A stretch of 64,000 nucleotides of DNA from Cyprinodon diabolis (taxonomy: Eukaryota; Chordata; Actinopteri; Cyprinodontiformes; Cyprinodontidae). The stretch is from positions 2,757,256 to 2,821,255 of the forward strand of contig CM060069.1 of the NCBI GenBank assembly GCA_030533445.1, in the 5' to 3' direction. The stretch's first letter is position 1; each line of letters opens with the position of its first letter. The translations under genes and the position numbers were made by a program. The notes under the pieces are model-generated. The model saw only the letters and a list, made by a program, of their open reading frames with translations. It was not told the DNA's origin and searched no databases. Below are positions 22,769-32,995 of this stretch, in pieces.

Positions 22769-24668
22769 TTAAACTGATGGGTTATTGTTATTGTCATTGG
22801 AATTAGGATATAAGTCAGGAAAATGTAAAGAGATTTCATCCTCTTTGCTGTCTTTATCATCCAATGGGTATTTTTCAGTGGGCATAAGGGCATACATTTC
22901 TGCTTTCATGGGTTGTATTGCTGTGGTAATTAGTCTATTTAGCAGCGCTCTAATACATGGAATACAACAACATCCACATAAGGTCAAGATGGCGGCAAAT
23001 ACAGCTATAGACATTAAGATAGAAAGCACCAATTGTTTGTATTTACCAAAAATGTCTCCAAATCCATCCCACATTTTTGTGTCAACTCCAGAATGGTCTT
23101 TCATTTTGCTGTTAAGAGAGCGAAGGCCTTCAAGGGCCTTTGTGAGGCTGCCATCAGCAGCGGTGTTGTTGGGAATAAAGGTGCAACACTGATCTCCAAA
23201 AATAGAGCACACACCATCTTTTTCAGCTAACAACATGTCAACAGCAATACGGTTCTGGAAAGCCATCAGAGAGGTAGCTGACAATTGTTCATGGACGGCG
23301 GAGAAGCCTGGTTCTGTTCTATTTCCCAGCCTCTGGACGTTATAGTGGATGTAGTTGATCCTGTCTACATTTTTATTTATAGTACACCACCAGCATAAGA
23401 AAGATTCAAATCCTGCAGAAACTTGATTGGCTAGTTTATACTCATCAGGGACACACCTGGGTACCCCAATGCTATCAATATAAGTAGGGTCATCTCCACT
23501 CCATGCATTTTCAGATGCCCTCCTCCTTCTAGTATGCCCTGTGTGAGAGAAAATGCTGTTTATAGTCGTTAACAATTCATCTGTTGTGAGTGATGTAACA
23601 GAAACAGGTAAAATCAAGGTGACCGCAGCACATAATCCAGTGGTGTTGTATGGAAGTCTGTCAAACAATTTGTCATCTCCACACCACCACCAGATGTCAC
23701 TGCGGGATTGAGGTTTAAAAAGATGGATACCAGTAAAATGCTTGCACATTTTGTTTCATTTAGTGTGCCTAGTTTCGGGCCCACTCCGGTCCTGTTTACA
23801 CAGGTGAAATTTGCCACAGCTACTTTTTTCAAAAAGATTGGTTTTTTCTTCTCATTTGTGGTCAGGGGATAGATCTTATCCCAATAGGTGCAATTATCAG
23901 TTGGGACTGTATAATTCATGATGTTTAGAAGACATTGAGGAGTTATAGTAGCAGGAACCACGCGTAACAGCGGTCTGGCTCCCATACACACAAGACAATC
24001 ATTGGACACTGTTTTAGGTGCTTGTTCTGCCATTAAGAGCCAGTTGTTTGTTTGTCCATAGATTCCAGTGGTGACTTGAAACAATTCATCTGTTTTAAGT
24101 GGACCATTATTATTTTGAATTTTTATCTGTTCACCTTGGGCAGAAGTAAGAATCCCTTGTATCTCATTTTCTTTTTGTGTAACATTTGCAGGGCACAAAT
24201 ACAATGTCCAACATGGATCGGTTCCACTAGACCGTGCACATATAAATGAGGAGGGACAGCCTTCCTTCTCAAGGGGTTCTGCTGTGGAGTTTATTGTCAT
24301 AGTGAAAACTTTGGAGACATGGTTAACAGTGAACCCTGATATTCTACTCATCCATTTTTAGCTAAAGGTGTCCATCCATACCATCCCTTTTTCCACTGTC
24401 CAGTGGTTCTAAACACGTCTCCCCAACCATTATGAGTTGTTTGAACTACGCGAGGAAATAGGCAGAAATCATAACCTCGCCAATTTCCCGGGTCATGTTT
24501 AAATCTTTGCGAGAATGTTTGAAAAGGAATAGTCACCAAACTGATTATTCTAGTAGAGTTATAGCAGAGATAGACGTCCCTTTTACAAATAGCTGGATCT
24601 TGGGGGCAACAAGAATCCTTGCCCTGAGTGAGAGCTAAAGACAAAACTAATATGAATAATCACAACAT
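22769..24668 (-). pseudogene. env: ERV1 env (surface and transmembrane), disrupted
   Basis: ATG at 24668 starts a signal-peptide-like hydrophobic run but has TGA at codon 3 (24660-24662). SU is spread over two frames (24644-24348 and 24351-23614) and TM over a third (23749-22769), so there are at least two frameshifts. SU is cysteine-rich with several N-glycosylation sequons. TM shows the gamma-type disulfide motif C-X6-CC (CSIFGDQCC, about 23180), the preceding immunosuppressive-like segment, a long hydrophobic anchor followed by CGCCC, and an acidic tail ending about 22770. It is an endogenous retroviral envelope, not a host gene, and cannot make a full protein. Confidence 0.85.
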
Positions 24669-24899
24669 TATCTAGGTTCAAACTTCAAAAAGTGTTCTAT
24701 GGATGAGCTTTTACACAATGGTCTACTTCCTATGACCTCTCGGCAGATTTGTGGACAATCTTCACCAGTTTGAGATGGTTGTATACTAAAAAATACTACC
24801 CCCTTTGTACGATGGACTTCCTCTGAAGGTCGGTGAAGGAGTGAAGGAGACCAAATGTGTATTCTATAACAGGTACCACAGTAGAATTACTAGAGTGCT

Positions 24900-25310
24900 A
24901 AGCAGTACGGTAAGGTTCCAGAGAATAATTAAGAAAGTGATTTTACTCATTACTCATCTGATCTAACTATCACTTTCTTGCAATCCATTTAGAAAACAAA
25001 TCTATTATAACTAAACAGAATTTTTTACCTTCGCTTGGATTTAGTTCAATAAAATCCATATATATGAACTGGAAAGCATAAATAGGTTTAGGGAAATCAC
25101 CTTTTTAGGTCTTAAATTTCCTTGAAGATTATGTTTAGCACATATTAGACATGCTTTTTAGACATGCCTTACAAAAGTTTTTTGCATAGAATATAAATCC
25201 ATATGCTGTATAATGATGCTCAATCAATCCTACAATCCCTCCGTTTGAGACATGAGTAAAATCATGACTCAATATAGCAGCCCATTTAAAGGAATTTTTA
25301 TTTGGAAGGA
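24900..25310 (-). pseudogene. ERV1 integrase remnant
   Basis: Minus-strand translation across frames gives pieces of an integrase zinc domain (HDFTHVSNGGIVGLIEHHY, then CLICAKHNLQGN) and the start of the catalytic core (IYMDFIELN-like). Frames change several times and no continuous ORF remains. Its place between protease and env fits pol order; only about 0.4 kb is recognisable. Confidence 0.6.
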
Positions 25311-26329
25311 TTGGTTTATGTTCTGGTCACATATAGGTGCCATCATGGGCCTAGGTTTGCATAGGGACCATAGGGACATCATTAACATAGATTTTATCTT
25401 ACGTGGATTTCCACACAGTCTATAAGTAAATTAGTGCAAAACATTAACGAAATGATACCACATGGATTTTAAGATAGTTTGGCTGATTAACATGTTTGTT
25501 TCGTTGAATGTTATCCCCACTTCACATGTATTTAGTAAGAAATGTTATGTTTAATGCAATGTTACGATAAAATTAGGACAGCAACTAACAATTAATTTGC
25601 AAATTGATCAGTCTATCGTTAATTCTTTCGATTAATTGGATAGCCAAAGGTTCTGTAAAGGAGATTACTAATGACATTAAACCAGGTGAAACCAAAACAA
25701 GGAGCTCCGGACGGAAAGTATTGACAGACAAAAACATTTTATAATCGTATTTGCAAAATGTTTATAAATTTATTTTACAGTTTTGGTATGATTACTGATC
25801 CAAGTGGGTTATTCTGTCGGGGAAAGCCAGATTTTACATGTATATTATGTTTTACTGTCTCTATACTCCATTTAATGATGAATCACTAAATTTATTTACG
25901 AATATGCAAATAATCAATTAATATGATTCATGTTTTCAGCCACAGATGAAATACATGAGATGGGCGACACAGAGTACCTACAGCCCAGATGTTCAACTTT
26001 TATAGTGAAGTTATTATTTTAATGAATGTATTACTTTGCTTGATACAGAGAGAGCATAGTAGGTAAAAATATAAGAGTGGGGTTTAACTCTGCACGATTC
26101 TATATATTCAGAAGAAAGTACTGTATTTACCTTCTGTCTCAGTTGTGCAAATGAAACCATTTACAAAGTAGAAAACAGTCCTAATTCCACATTCATCAGA
26201 GCCGGTGATCCTTCAACATTGATAAACAGCATCTAGTGAGTGTAGTGCTTATAAAATGTTTATTAATGTAGCAAAATGCTCCTTTTCTCTTTAAACAATG
26301 AATTCCTCTCATCAGTACTGATGCTCACG
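25311..26329 (-). other. ERV1 interior without recognisable RT/RNase H
   Basis: About 1 kb of AT-rich sequence lies where RT and RNase H should be. No YXDD box or RNase H motif could be found on the minus strand; this is a deletion or replacement. Confidence 0.5.
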
Positions 26330-26432
26330 TCAAGCATAAAAAAGGGCATGCATATTGCATAGCACCAATGACACCAGACCAATAGTGTCCCTACCAAAGT
26401 TCAATTCAAACCTAAGCCCTTGGGTACCATCC

Positions 26433-26999
26433 TTAATTGCAGCGCCCTTTTTTTTTATATAGTTTTTTAATCCAAGTAAGTTTTTCATAGTCTTTATCAG
26501 GACCTGGAGAGTCTTTGTACCACATGGTAATGTGTAGGTCATTCAGGTCCATGGACTGCTGTACAGTTCGAACAGACTGTCTTCCCTCCTGAAGCAGCAC
26601 TTCTCCGATGTTTAAAGGAGGTTTGTTGGGAAAGTCCAGAGTGTAATGGTAATGTGGGATGCCCAGCCTCTGTATAACCATGGTATTAATGGGTTTTCCC
26701 ATTCGTTTTATCAAAATCCCAGAGTCAGTGGGGATTAAGGCTAAGCAAAGCATGGCTAGAGCATCCCTGCCTATGAGGTTAACTGGACATTCAGGTAAAG
26801 TCAGTACAGACAGCCGGCAGGAGAGTCCTTCAGGGTCTCTCAACCACACAGGCTGGATCTCCTGCACAGCCTTTAAATGACCTTGAGCTGATCGGACTAT
26901 GACAGTCACAGGTCCTTGGCCAGCACCTGGAATTTGTTGTTTAACAGTTGTTCTGCATGCACCACTGTCACACAGGAAAACTGTTGGGGTGCCATTCAC
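26433..26999 (-). pseudogene. pro: ERV1 retroviral protease region and start of pol
   Basis: A 188-codon minus ORF with the aspartic protease signature LCDSGACRT near the start and NLIGRDAL about 75 residues on (the flap/second conserved block). It then runs about 90 residues into the N-terminal pol region. The neighbour upstream is a non-viral insertion (27000-27265) and downstream coding is lost. The active-site motif is intact but the precursor is not. Confidence 0.8.
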
Positions 27000-27265
27000 A
27001 TCTATAGTTAAAACAACTATTCCTTATTTGTGCACATTAATTATGTTTTTGATAAAAATGCTTTGGCTAAAATGCCATCAGAACGCTGATAAATAGAGAG
27101 GAAAAAGGGACAAGAAGAGAGGGACAAAACCTAGAACAAATAATGGATGTCTATTCTATTAACATTTCTCTATCTGTAGAATGGGACTGTCTTATAGGTT
27201 TTCTTGTCAGGGGGCCCCCTGCCTGTCCATGCCTAGGGCCCCAAATTTCCTAAATCCGCCCCTGC
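27000..27265 (-). mobile_element. Repeat fragment inserted between gag and pro of ERV1
   Basis: Its right border reads CTAAATCCGCCCCTG. Part of it (27080-27260), on the minus strand, matches 34275-34460 (TATTTGTTCTAGGTT, CCCTCTCTTCTTGTCCC). A related GGGGCAGATCTAG terminus appears near 62960. Probably a non-autonomous DNA element; ends not resolved. Confidence 0.55.
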
Positions 27266-27275
27266 CTATAGACCA

Positions 27276-27700
27276 TCATGACAGGCAAAAAGGATTTTCA
27301 GCTGGCCCCTGACCCGCCAAAGGATTGGGCAGCTCAATTAAAGGAAACACCTCAGTGTCAGGTTTGGGTTCAGGGGCTGGCTGTGGGGAGATTAAGTCTC
27401 CCCCCATATCTTTTGACCAAGCCCCCACGGGTCCCCCAGAACGGGTAACCCTTGTGGAGGTGCTGGGCGTAGGAGAATAAGCCGGTGGATTCTCAACTTT
27501 AGGAGCTGGCAAGACTGGGGCTGAAGCAGAAGCAGCAGCAGCACCAAGTTCATTTGGGTCTTGCTATAAAGCTGCTTGTGCAGCTGCTTGTGCTTGCTGT
27601 AACAATGCTGAATATGGACCTACAGGTAAATCATCTTTACGATGGGTATGTGCGAGGGTATGGGTTCTTTTAATGTGGTTCTGCAGACTCCTGTATCACA
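27276..27700 (-). pseudogene. gag: ERV1 gag fragment with PPAY late-domain motif
   Basis: Minus ORF 27512-27276 is proline-rich and contains NPPAYSP, a PPXY-type late-budding motif, followed by a PLIELPNPL stretch expected near a matrix/capsid junction. Upstream frames continue with an Ala/Gln-rich segment. It lies downstream of the nucleocapsid-like fragment, the reverse of normal gag order. Confidence 0.65.
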
Positions 27701-27893
27701 CAAAATTTAACAGGAGTGCCCTGGACCATCAGAACTATTTCTGGTCTATATTTTTCTTTAAAAAACAAAACAAACAAATCTTCTAGGTTTTAAGACATCC
27801 ATATTTTCATCCTCTATCTCTCTAATAGAAAATGGCTGCTCATCTAGTCATGCTGAGCTTCCTATTTTTGTGGTTTACTTCGACAGTGTCTAG

Positions 27894-28518
27894 CTATGTG
27901 GCCTTTTTTTTACATGACCAACACGCCCTGGAATTATCAGTTGAGTGTGATCCAAAGCCTCTTCCCCTTACACGGCCTCGGCCTCGGCCTCGGCCTCTAC
28001 CTCTGGACAGCTGATAAAACACAGTGTCCTCTTCCTCCTGATAAAACACAGTGGATTCTTTATTGTTATTCTTTTTACTTTTTATGACTTTCTCTGCATG
28101 CAGGGCGTGATTTATATACTTTTGGAGTGTTCCACCACTCATCTCTATGTGGTGACGATTTACCCATTCTTGAATTATACATTCTTCCACATCCTTCTTT
28201 GGAGAGGGAATTCCTTCTACTGCTTTTCTTTGTCTCTTCTCCCTCTTCTCTCTGTCCTGCTAATTTCATCCAGACCATGGTTTGCATGTAACCTTCTTTT
28301 GCCATCAAAGTGTCTTTATTTTTGCCTTTTGTTTTTATTTTTTGTTGCAATTCCTTTATGTTTGTGGTGCTCAATTTGCCATTAAAACCGTAGTTTTTTT
28401 TTATCCAGTAACACAACGGCTCTACCGCCGCTGGGTCATCATTTTCAACTACTTTCCAATCTTTACACTGGAGTTCTTCTAATAACTTCTGTTTTTCAAT
28501 ACTTTGCCCTTTTCCCAT
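27894..28518 (-). pseudogene. gag: ERV1 gag start and nucleocapsid-like Arg-Gly box
   Basis: ATG at 28518 begins MGKGQS, with a Gly-2 suited to myristoylation, and a matrix-like domain of about 100 residues. After a frame change the next frame (28190-27894) gives a helical segment, an Arg-Gly repeat (SRGRGRGRGRGRVRGRG) and a partial zinc knuckle CWSCKKK that ends early. Most of capsid appears to be absent between the two parts. Confidence 0.7.
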
Positions 28519-28804
28519 TTTGAACTAAATTTGGGCCCAGTGGGTTTTCAACACCTGTCGTGTTCTAAACAGACACGGGGCTTCAGACAAGATGGTGATC
28601 AACTACTTTTCGTGGTAAAACTCACTTCAACCTTCACAGGTGGAGTTTTCTTGTCTACAAACATCCACAAAAGCTCACCATTTAACCCTTGTCTTTTTGG
28701 TATGAAATACAGATACCTAGTGATATCTATATTTCCTTTCACACACACACACACTCACACTGCGCAGTTAACTTTTACTTTATTTCCGTTTACTTTATTT
28801 TAAA

Positions 28805-29045
28805 CACAGAGGACGCCGCCGTCCTACACAGAATTTAACTAGTTTAAAACTAGGGGAGTCTGTCCTCCCGCGGACTTTAACTGTTTTAAAATTTCTGTTT
28901 TACCTGATAGAGTCTAGAATTGTCAGGGTTTTAGTACAACAGGGGGACCTCGTTACCCCACGCGGAATTTAACTATTAAAGAAAATAGAGGACACCGCCG
29001 CCCTTCACGAGGTTTAAACTGTATGCCGTTTTTCTCGCACGGTTC
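28805..29045 (-). promoter_or_regulatory. ERV1 leader: imperfect tandem repeats with GC hairpins
   Basis: Four imperfect units of about 50-60 bp, each combining an AGTTWAA box with a GC-rich block. One block, GGACGCCGCCGTCC at 28811-28824, can fold on itself, and a related block lies at 28990-29003. Position between primer site and gag ATG is where retroviral packaging signals lie. Confidence 0.55.
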
Positions 29046-29223
29046 TCACGCACTCCTTATTAAAAGGAAAAAACTGCTCACAATTCTCTGCGTCCTTGGA
29101 ATGCTTCAACCGTCGGACCCCAGCCTGTAAGGGAGAGACCAGTCCCGTAAAGGGTCTGTTTGCTGCGGCCGCAGGCTTATCTGGATCTCACTCACCTGCT
29201 GGGGGTCGTCGGGTATCTTGCAA

Positions 29224-29240
29224 TCCGGCTCGAAGGACCA
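29224..29240 (-). promoter_or_regulatory. ERV1 primer-binding site matching tRNA-Tyr
   Basis: On the minus strand, five bases after the 5' LTR, the sequence is TGGTCCTTCGAGCCGGA. This is complementary to the 3' end of vertebrate tRNA-Tyr (…TCCGGCTCGAAGGA-CCA), 17 of 17 positions from memory of that tRNA. Confidence 0.8.
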
Positions 29241-29245
29241 ATTAA

Positions 29246-29756
29246 TGTTAGGTTTAAACACCAAACACCTTATTCAACCTGCACAAAAGAAAGACACAGA
29301 GAATTGAGTATAATTCACTTGCAAGGAGAGGGGATCAGAAACTGCATTCAGTTACAATCTCCAACCCACTCTGAAGCAGTCTCTGCTCTCCAAGCTTTTT
29401 ATTAAGGAACACCCTGGCTACAATGTGGTTCCGACTGCTAAAAGGGAGGGGGGGGTGAAACCAGTCGGAACCAGAATTTCTGTATAACTTCATACAACAT
29501 CATAAGATAAGGAGAGCTTCCACTCCTTATCCGGTGCTAGTGTGTACAGCTCCCCGTTTTCTCCAGCTTGTGACCTTCAGCATTCTTCTGCACAGACTTA
29601 GCAAAACATTAGTGCACAGCAAGCAAGTAAAACATTTCAACACTCTGTGTAATACAAAAATACAGGGATAACAAAATGTGTAAGTATAAATGTATAAGTA
29701 TAATATGATTAAAGGAATATGATTAAAGTAGAATAACTTGTACAATTAATCCAACA
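29246..29756 (-). repeat. ERV1 5' LTR
   Basis: 511 bp, near-identical to 22132-22653. The minus strand carries AATAAA in CCTTAATAAAAAGC (about 29396-29408). The boundary CCTAACA precedes the spacer and primer site. Confidence 0.92.
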
Positions 29757-30394
29757 ATCAATTAAATTAATATTAATGGTAGCATATTTATTGCTAAACA
29801 CACTAACATAATCAGCGTGTGACTAAATAAATGACCCCACTGATACCCTGGTATGAAACCATTTTCACTGGGCAAAGACAGACCCTGCATGCATAGCAAA
29901 GGCTATATAACCTGGTAATGAAAATGCTTTTTATGATGCTGCATATTTACATGTGGGAACATGTGGAAGTACATAGCATGGGATGTGAAGTAACAAGGCC
30001 TCTTCTCCCTCTAATAAAATGAATCATCTATTCATTTTGAGATGCGTTCATCCAGCCAGCAGAATTCTGAAAAGGGCAGCATGCAACTCCCTCATTAACT
30101 CAAATTTGCCTCCACAGATCAAAGGAGCTGCACCCAAACCCAGAGCTCTGTATCAGCCGGTGAAAGTACAACATATTTAGATGGAGAAAAAGCAAAATGA
30201 AGAAATAAACTCTGTCTGTCCCTTATATATTACAGAATGCTGTAGCAGAAGCTTCTGTTCTGTTCCTGATTAATCCAAAGGCGGGCATATAGCGTAAAGT
30301 ATTTTCAATCGTTGCACGCAGCAACAGTTCAAATGCTACAACAAAACTGCATGGTTTAAAAGTTAAGGCAACATGCTCTGTAGCATTTAAGCGG
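29757..30394. other. No gene recognised
   Basis: Unassigned AT-rich sequence after the ERV1 right target duplication. Confidence 0.5.
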
Positions 30395-30490
30395 TGGCCT
30401 GACAGTTGGAGGACGCCAGAGTGTTGACCTAGTGTGGTATGCCTCAGTGGGCCACTGTCTTCTGACAGCTTTCTTATACACTTCTCAAGC
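30395..30490 (+). repeat. LTR core fragment related to solo LTR B
   Basis: GACAGTTGGAGGACGCCAGA, then GTGTTGACCTAGTGTGGTATG, and later GTCTTCTGACAGC, align with 51666-51736. It contains the conserved ACGCC-NN-AGTGTT core of the sushi-type LTRs. Confidence 0.6.
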
Positions 30491-30560
30491 GACATCTGAG
30501 GGGCCAACATGCTGCCATATGGAGGAAGGTAAGGAACGGTTGGGCCTGTAGTAGTAGGAA

Positions 30561-30640
30561 CGAGTGTGTGTGTGTGTGCACGCGGGTGCGCATGCATGTG
30601 GATGTGTTTGTGTGTGTGTTTGTGCCTTCCTGTGCCTGTA
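30561..30640. repeat. TG/CA microsatellite
   Basis: Alternating GTGTGTGT runs with CGCG/GCATGC interruptions; the minus-strand frame across it is an artefact. Confidence 0.9.
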
Positions 30641-30937
30641 TCTGTCTGTCTCTCTGTCATAGAAGAAAGATATTCTACTGATATTCTGGATATTAATCGT
30701 TTAAATTTCTTCCTCCCAACTAGATTCCTGACCCAGTGACCCCACAGCCAAATCATAGGTGGAATGAAGGGAAGTCTGTTTGATGATGAATACTTTGTGG
30801 ACATGATGAAACAAGCCGAGAAAAGATTTAATGTGTGCAGTGTGATATATGTTAAAAAGAGAATCAGTGTGTGAAGTTCTATTCTGCAGAGTTTTATATA
30901 AAAAAAATAGAGAAAAAGAGAAGCAGTGTGTGGAGAA

Positions 30938-32021
30938 CAGTGATAGGACTAACGGCGTTCAAAGTTACTAACGCCGTTACCTTGATTGAGTAACGAGTAA
31001 TCTAACTAATTACTTTGACTGTAACTATAATGCAGTTACCATTGCAGACACCCCGTTACTGCGTGTTACTCAGGTCGCACAATGAACCTTTTTTCATGAT
31101 AGGACTCGTGCGCGCCTTGTCATGAGAGAGGGGGGGTGAGAATGGCTGATGTATAGTGAGATTCCGTCTGTCAGTTGGGTAGGTGGGTGTTTCCGCTGGC
31201 GGGTGTTAATGTACAGCACACACAGAGAGATGGAGAGTGAGGAGGACTCCAGCAGCAAAACAGCGTTTTCCTGATGGAAATACCAGTGTTACGTCAAGCT
31301 GCGTTTCCCCATCAAATACGGTTTCCCCTGCATCTCCGCACAGCGCAGGCGGCACGATTCACCGCGCAAGCGACAGGAAACGCGCATGCTTGCTAAAGGC
31401 ACGCAACAGTCGCCCTGTACTCGCGCCACAGGAGAACTATGGAGAGCGTGAACGATCAAATGATAGCCTATATGGAGAAAGGGAGAAATCTGGATGGATG
31501 GATGGATGGATACTCTGCCTTTTCAACCTACTGTATTTTTATTTTAAACATTATTTGATGGCCTTTGTGGCAGGGATGGAGATCCATATTTTATGTCACA
31601 CACAGAGTATAGGTCTAGATAGATAGATAGATGTTGCAGTATCTATAACAACCCAGACACACAGGATTTCAGAATAAGACATCCCCAGTTATTCATTTCA
31701 TACCAGATCTGAATGCCCTGTTAAAAAACTTCACATGGCGTTCCCCCCTGATGTCATTTACGTTGAGTTGCAAAACTCTCTGCAGGTTCTTGTCTTTGTC
31801 ATCCGCTCTATTCAGCTGGCTTTGGAAACACACGGCGAGAAAGTGGGGGCCGGGTGGTGAGGGTTACAGGGGCAAGAAACGCAAAAGTAGCGCAATAGTT
31901 ACTTTTACTAGAAACTAGTTACTTTTATTGTGGAGTAACTCAGTTAGTCCCTCAGTTACTTTTTGGGAGAAGTAACTAGTAACTAACTAATTACTTTTTC
32001 AAAGTAACGTGCCCAACACTG
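30938..32021. mobile_element. Non-autonomous hAT transposon
   Basis: Flanked by a perfect 8-bp duplication GTGGAGAA (30930-30937 and 32022-32029), the hAT hallmark. Ends are CAGTGATAGG… and …CCCAACACTG, with further imperfect inverted similarity in GTAACTAGTTACTT-type blocks. The 1084-bp interior contains an ATG (31230) followed by MESEEDSSSKTAF, possibly the relic of a transposase first exon, and small GGAT and GATA microsatellites. No transposase domain. Confidence 0.9.
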
Positions 32022-32574
32022 GTGGAGAAGTTATATTATTTATAGTGTTTACAAAAATTAGTAAAATGATAAAAATTTGACTAATACTAAAATTGATTTT
32101 CGTAATTTAGACTAAGAGCAAGACTAAATTGGGAAGGCAATAACTAAATATGATTAAGACTAAAATTGATTTTTGTCATTGTGACTAAGTCTAAAACTAA
32201 ATTAAAAAAAGCTTACGAAATGAACACTGGTAGGGCACTAGCCAAGGACAAGCCTTGGCAAAAAACTGTACAGTGTATGCACGCCTTAAGGCATCACAGA
32301 TCGTTGTTGAATATATAGCTTCATCCGGAGAGAGGATTAAAATAAGGATCAAGCTGATTTGATACAAGTATCCCCATGCACGGTACCTGCATGGTACCTT
32401 TGTTATTTGCCGCCACAACAAACCCCATGAATCTGTAATATATCTCCTTGTTTAGTGACCATGGATGCTAATTATCAAGGTGCATAGTGGGAAACTTCTA
32501 GTCCGCTACCTTTTCATCCACAAGATGTTGGCGCAATCATTTAAAATGGTTTATCTACTATACAGTGTCCTATA

Positions 32575-32995
32575 TTCAATTTAATTCAGTTTATTTGTAT
32601 AGCACCAATACACAACATGTGATCTTAAGGCACTTTGCAGTTCATTAGGTCATACAGTCAAATTAATTTAAAGTTCTCTATCTAAGCAAAACCAGTTGAT
32701 TGCATCGACTCATGGACTCTTCAGCAATCCCTCACACTAAGCATGCTTATAGCGACAGTGCAGAGGAAAAACTCCCTTTGAACAGGGATAAACCTCCAGC
32801 AGAACCAGGCTCAGTGTGAGCGGCCATCTGCTGAGGCCCACTGGGGTTCAAGGAGACAGAAGCAGACATAGAAAAAGAAGCATAGATACAATAGGCAACT
32901 GTAAAAGCCGCCCCGGTCCAGGAAACACACAGCCAGGCAGACGAGCTCCAAGACAGCTCCCATGTCGGAGGAAGAAGAGAGCACATCCAGCCTCC
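32575..32995 (-). mobile_element. L2-type LINE 3' end
   Basis: Starts with the antisense L2 tail (AATTCAGTTTATTTGTATAG) and carries the same 3' region as at 10.5 kb, including GTGAGCGGCCATCTGCTGA. The other end abuts an RTE copy at TCCCCGGATGACTGAG. Confidence 0.75.

Larger units (their letters stand above)
22132..29756 (-). mobile_element. ERV1: young, internally deleted gamma-like provirus
   Basis: Two LTRs (22132-22653 and 29246-29756) and a perfect 5-bp duplication ATCAA (22127-22131 and 29757-29761). The LTRs differ by three substitutions and by a G run of 19 versus 8. On the minus strand: PBS, leader, gag fragments, protease, a short pol remnant with integrase, and a frameshifted env. 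About 7.6 kb, less than a full provirus; most of capsid and RT/RNase H are missing. Confidence 0.93.

Noticed and set aside
22769..24668. ERV1 env as a domesticated envelope (syncytin- or percomORF-like) gene
   Set aside because: It lies between young matching LTRs and has a stop at codon 3 and at least two frameshifts.
26452..26460. T-rich run in ERV1 pol as a retroviral frameshift site
   Set aside because: The run is after the protease rather than at a gag-pro or pro-pol junction, and homopolymer error or decay is as likely.
30223..30804. 193-codon minus-strand ORF
   Set aside because: Runs through a TG/CA microsatellite (His/Thr-rich) and unassigned DNA; no family recognised.
31237..31626. 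129-codon ORF inside the hAT element as a functional gene
   Set aside because: No transposase domain; it crosses two microsatellites; at best its upstream ATG marks an exon relic.
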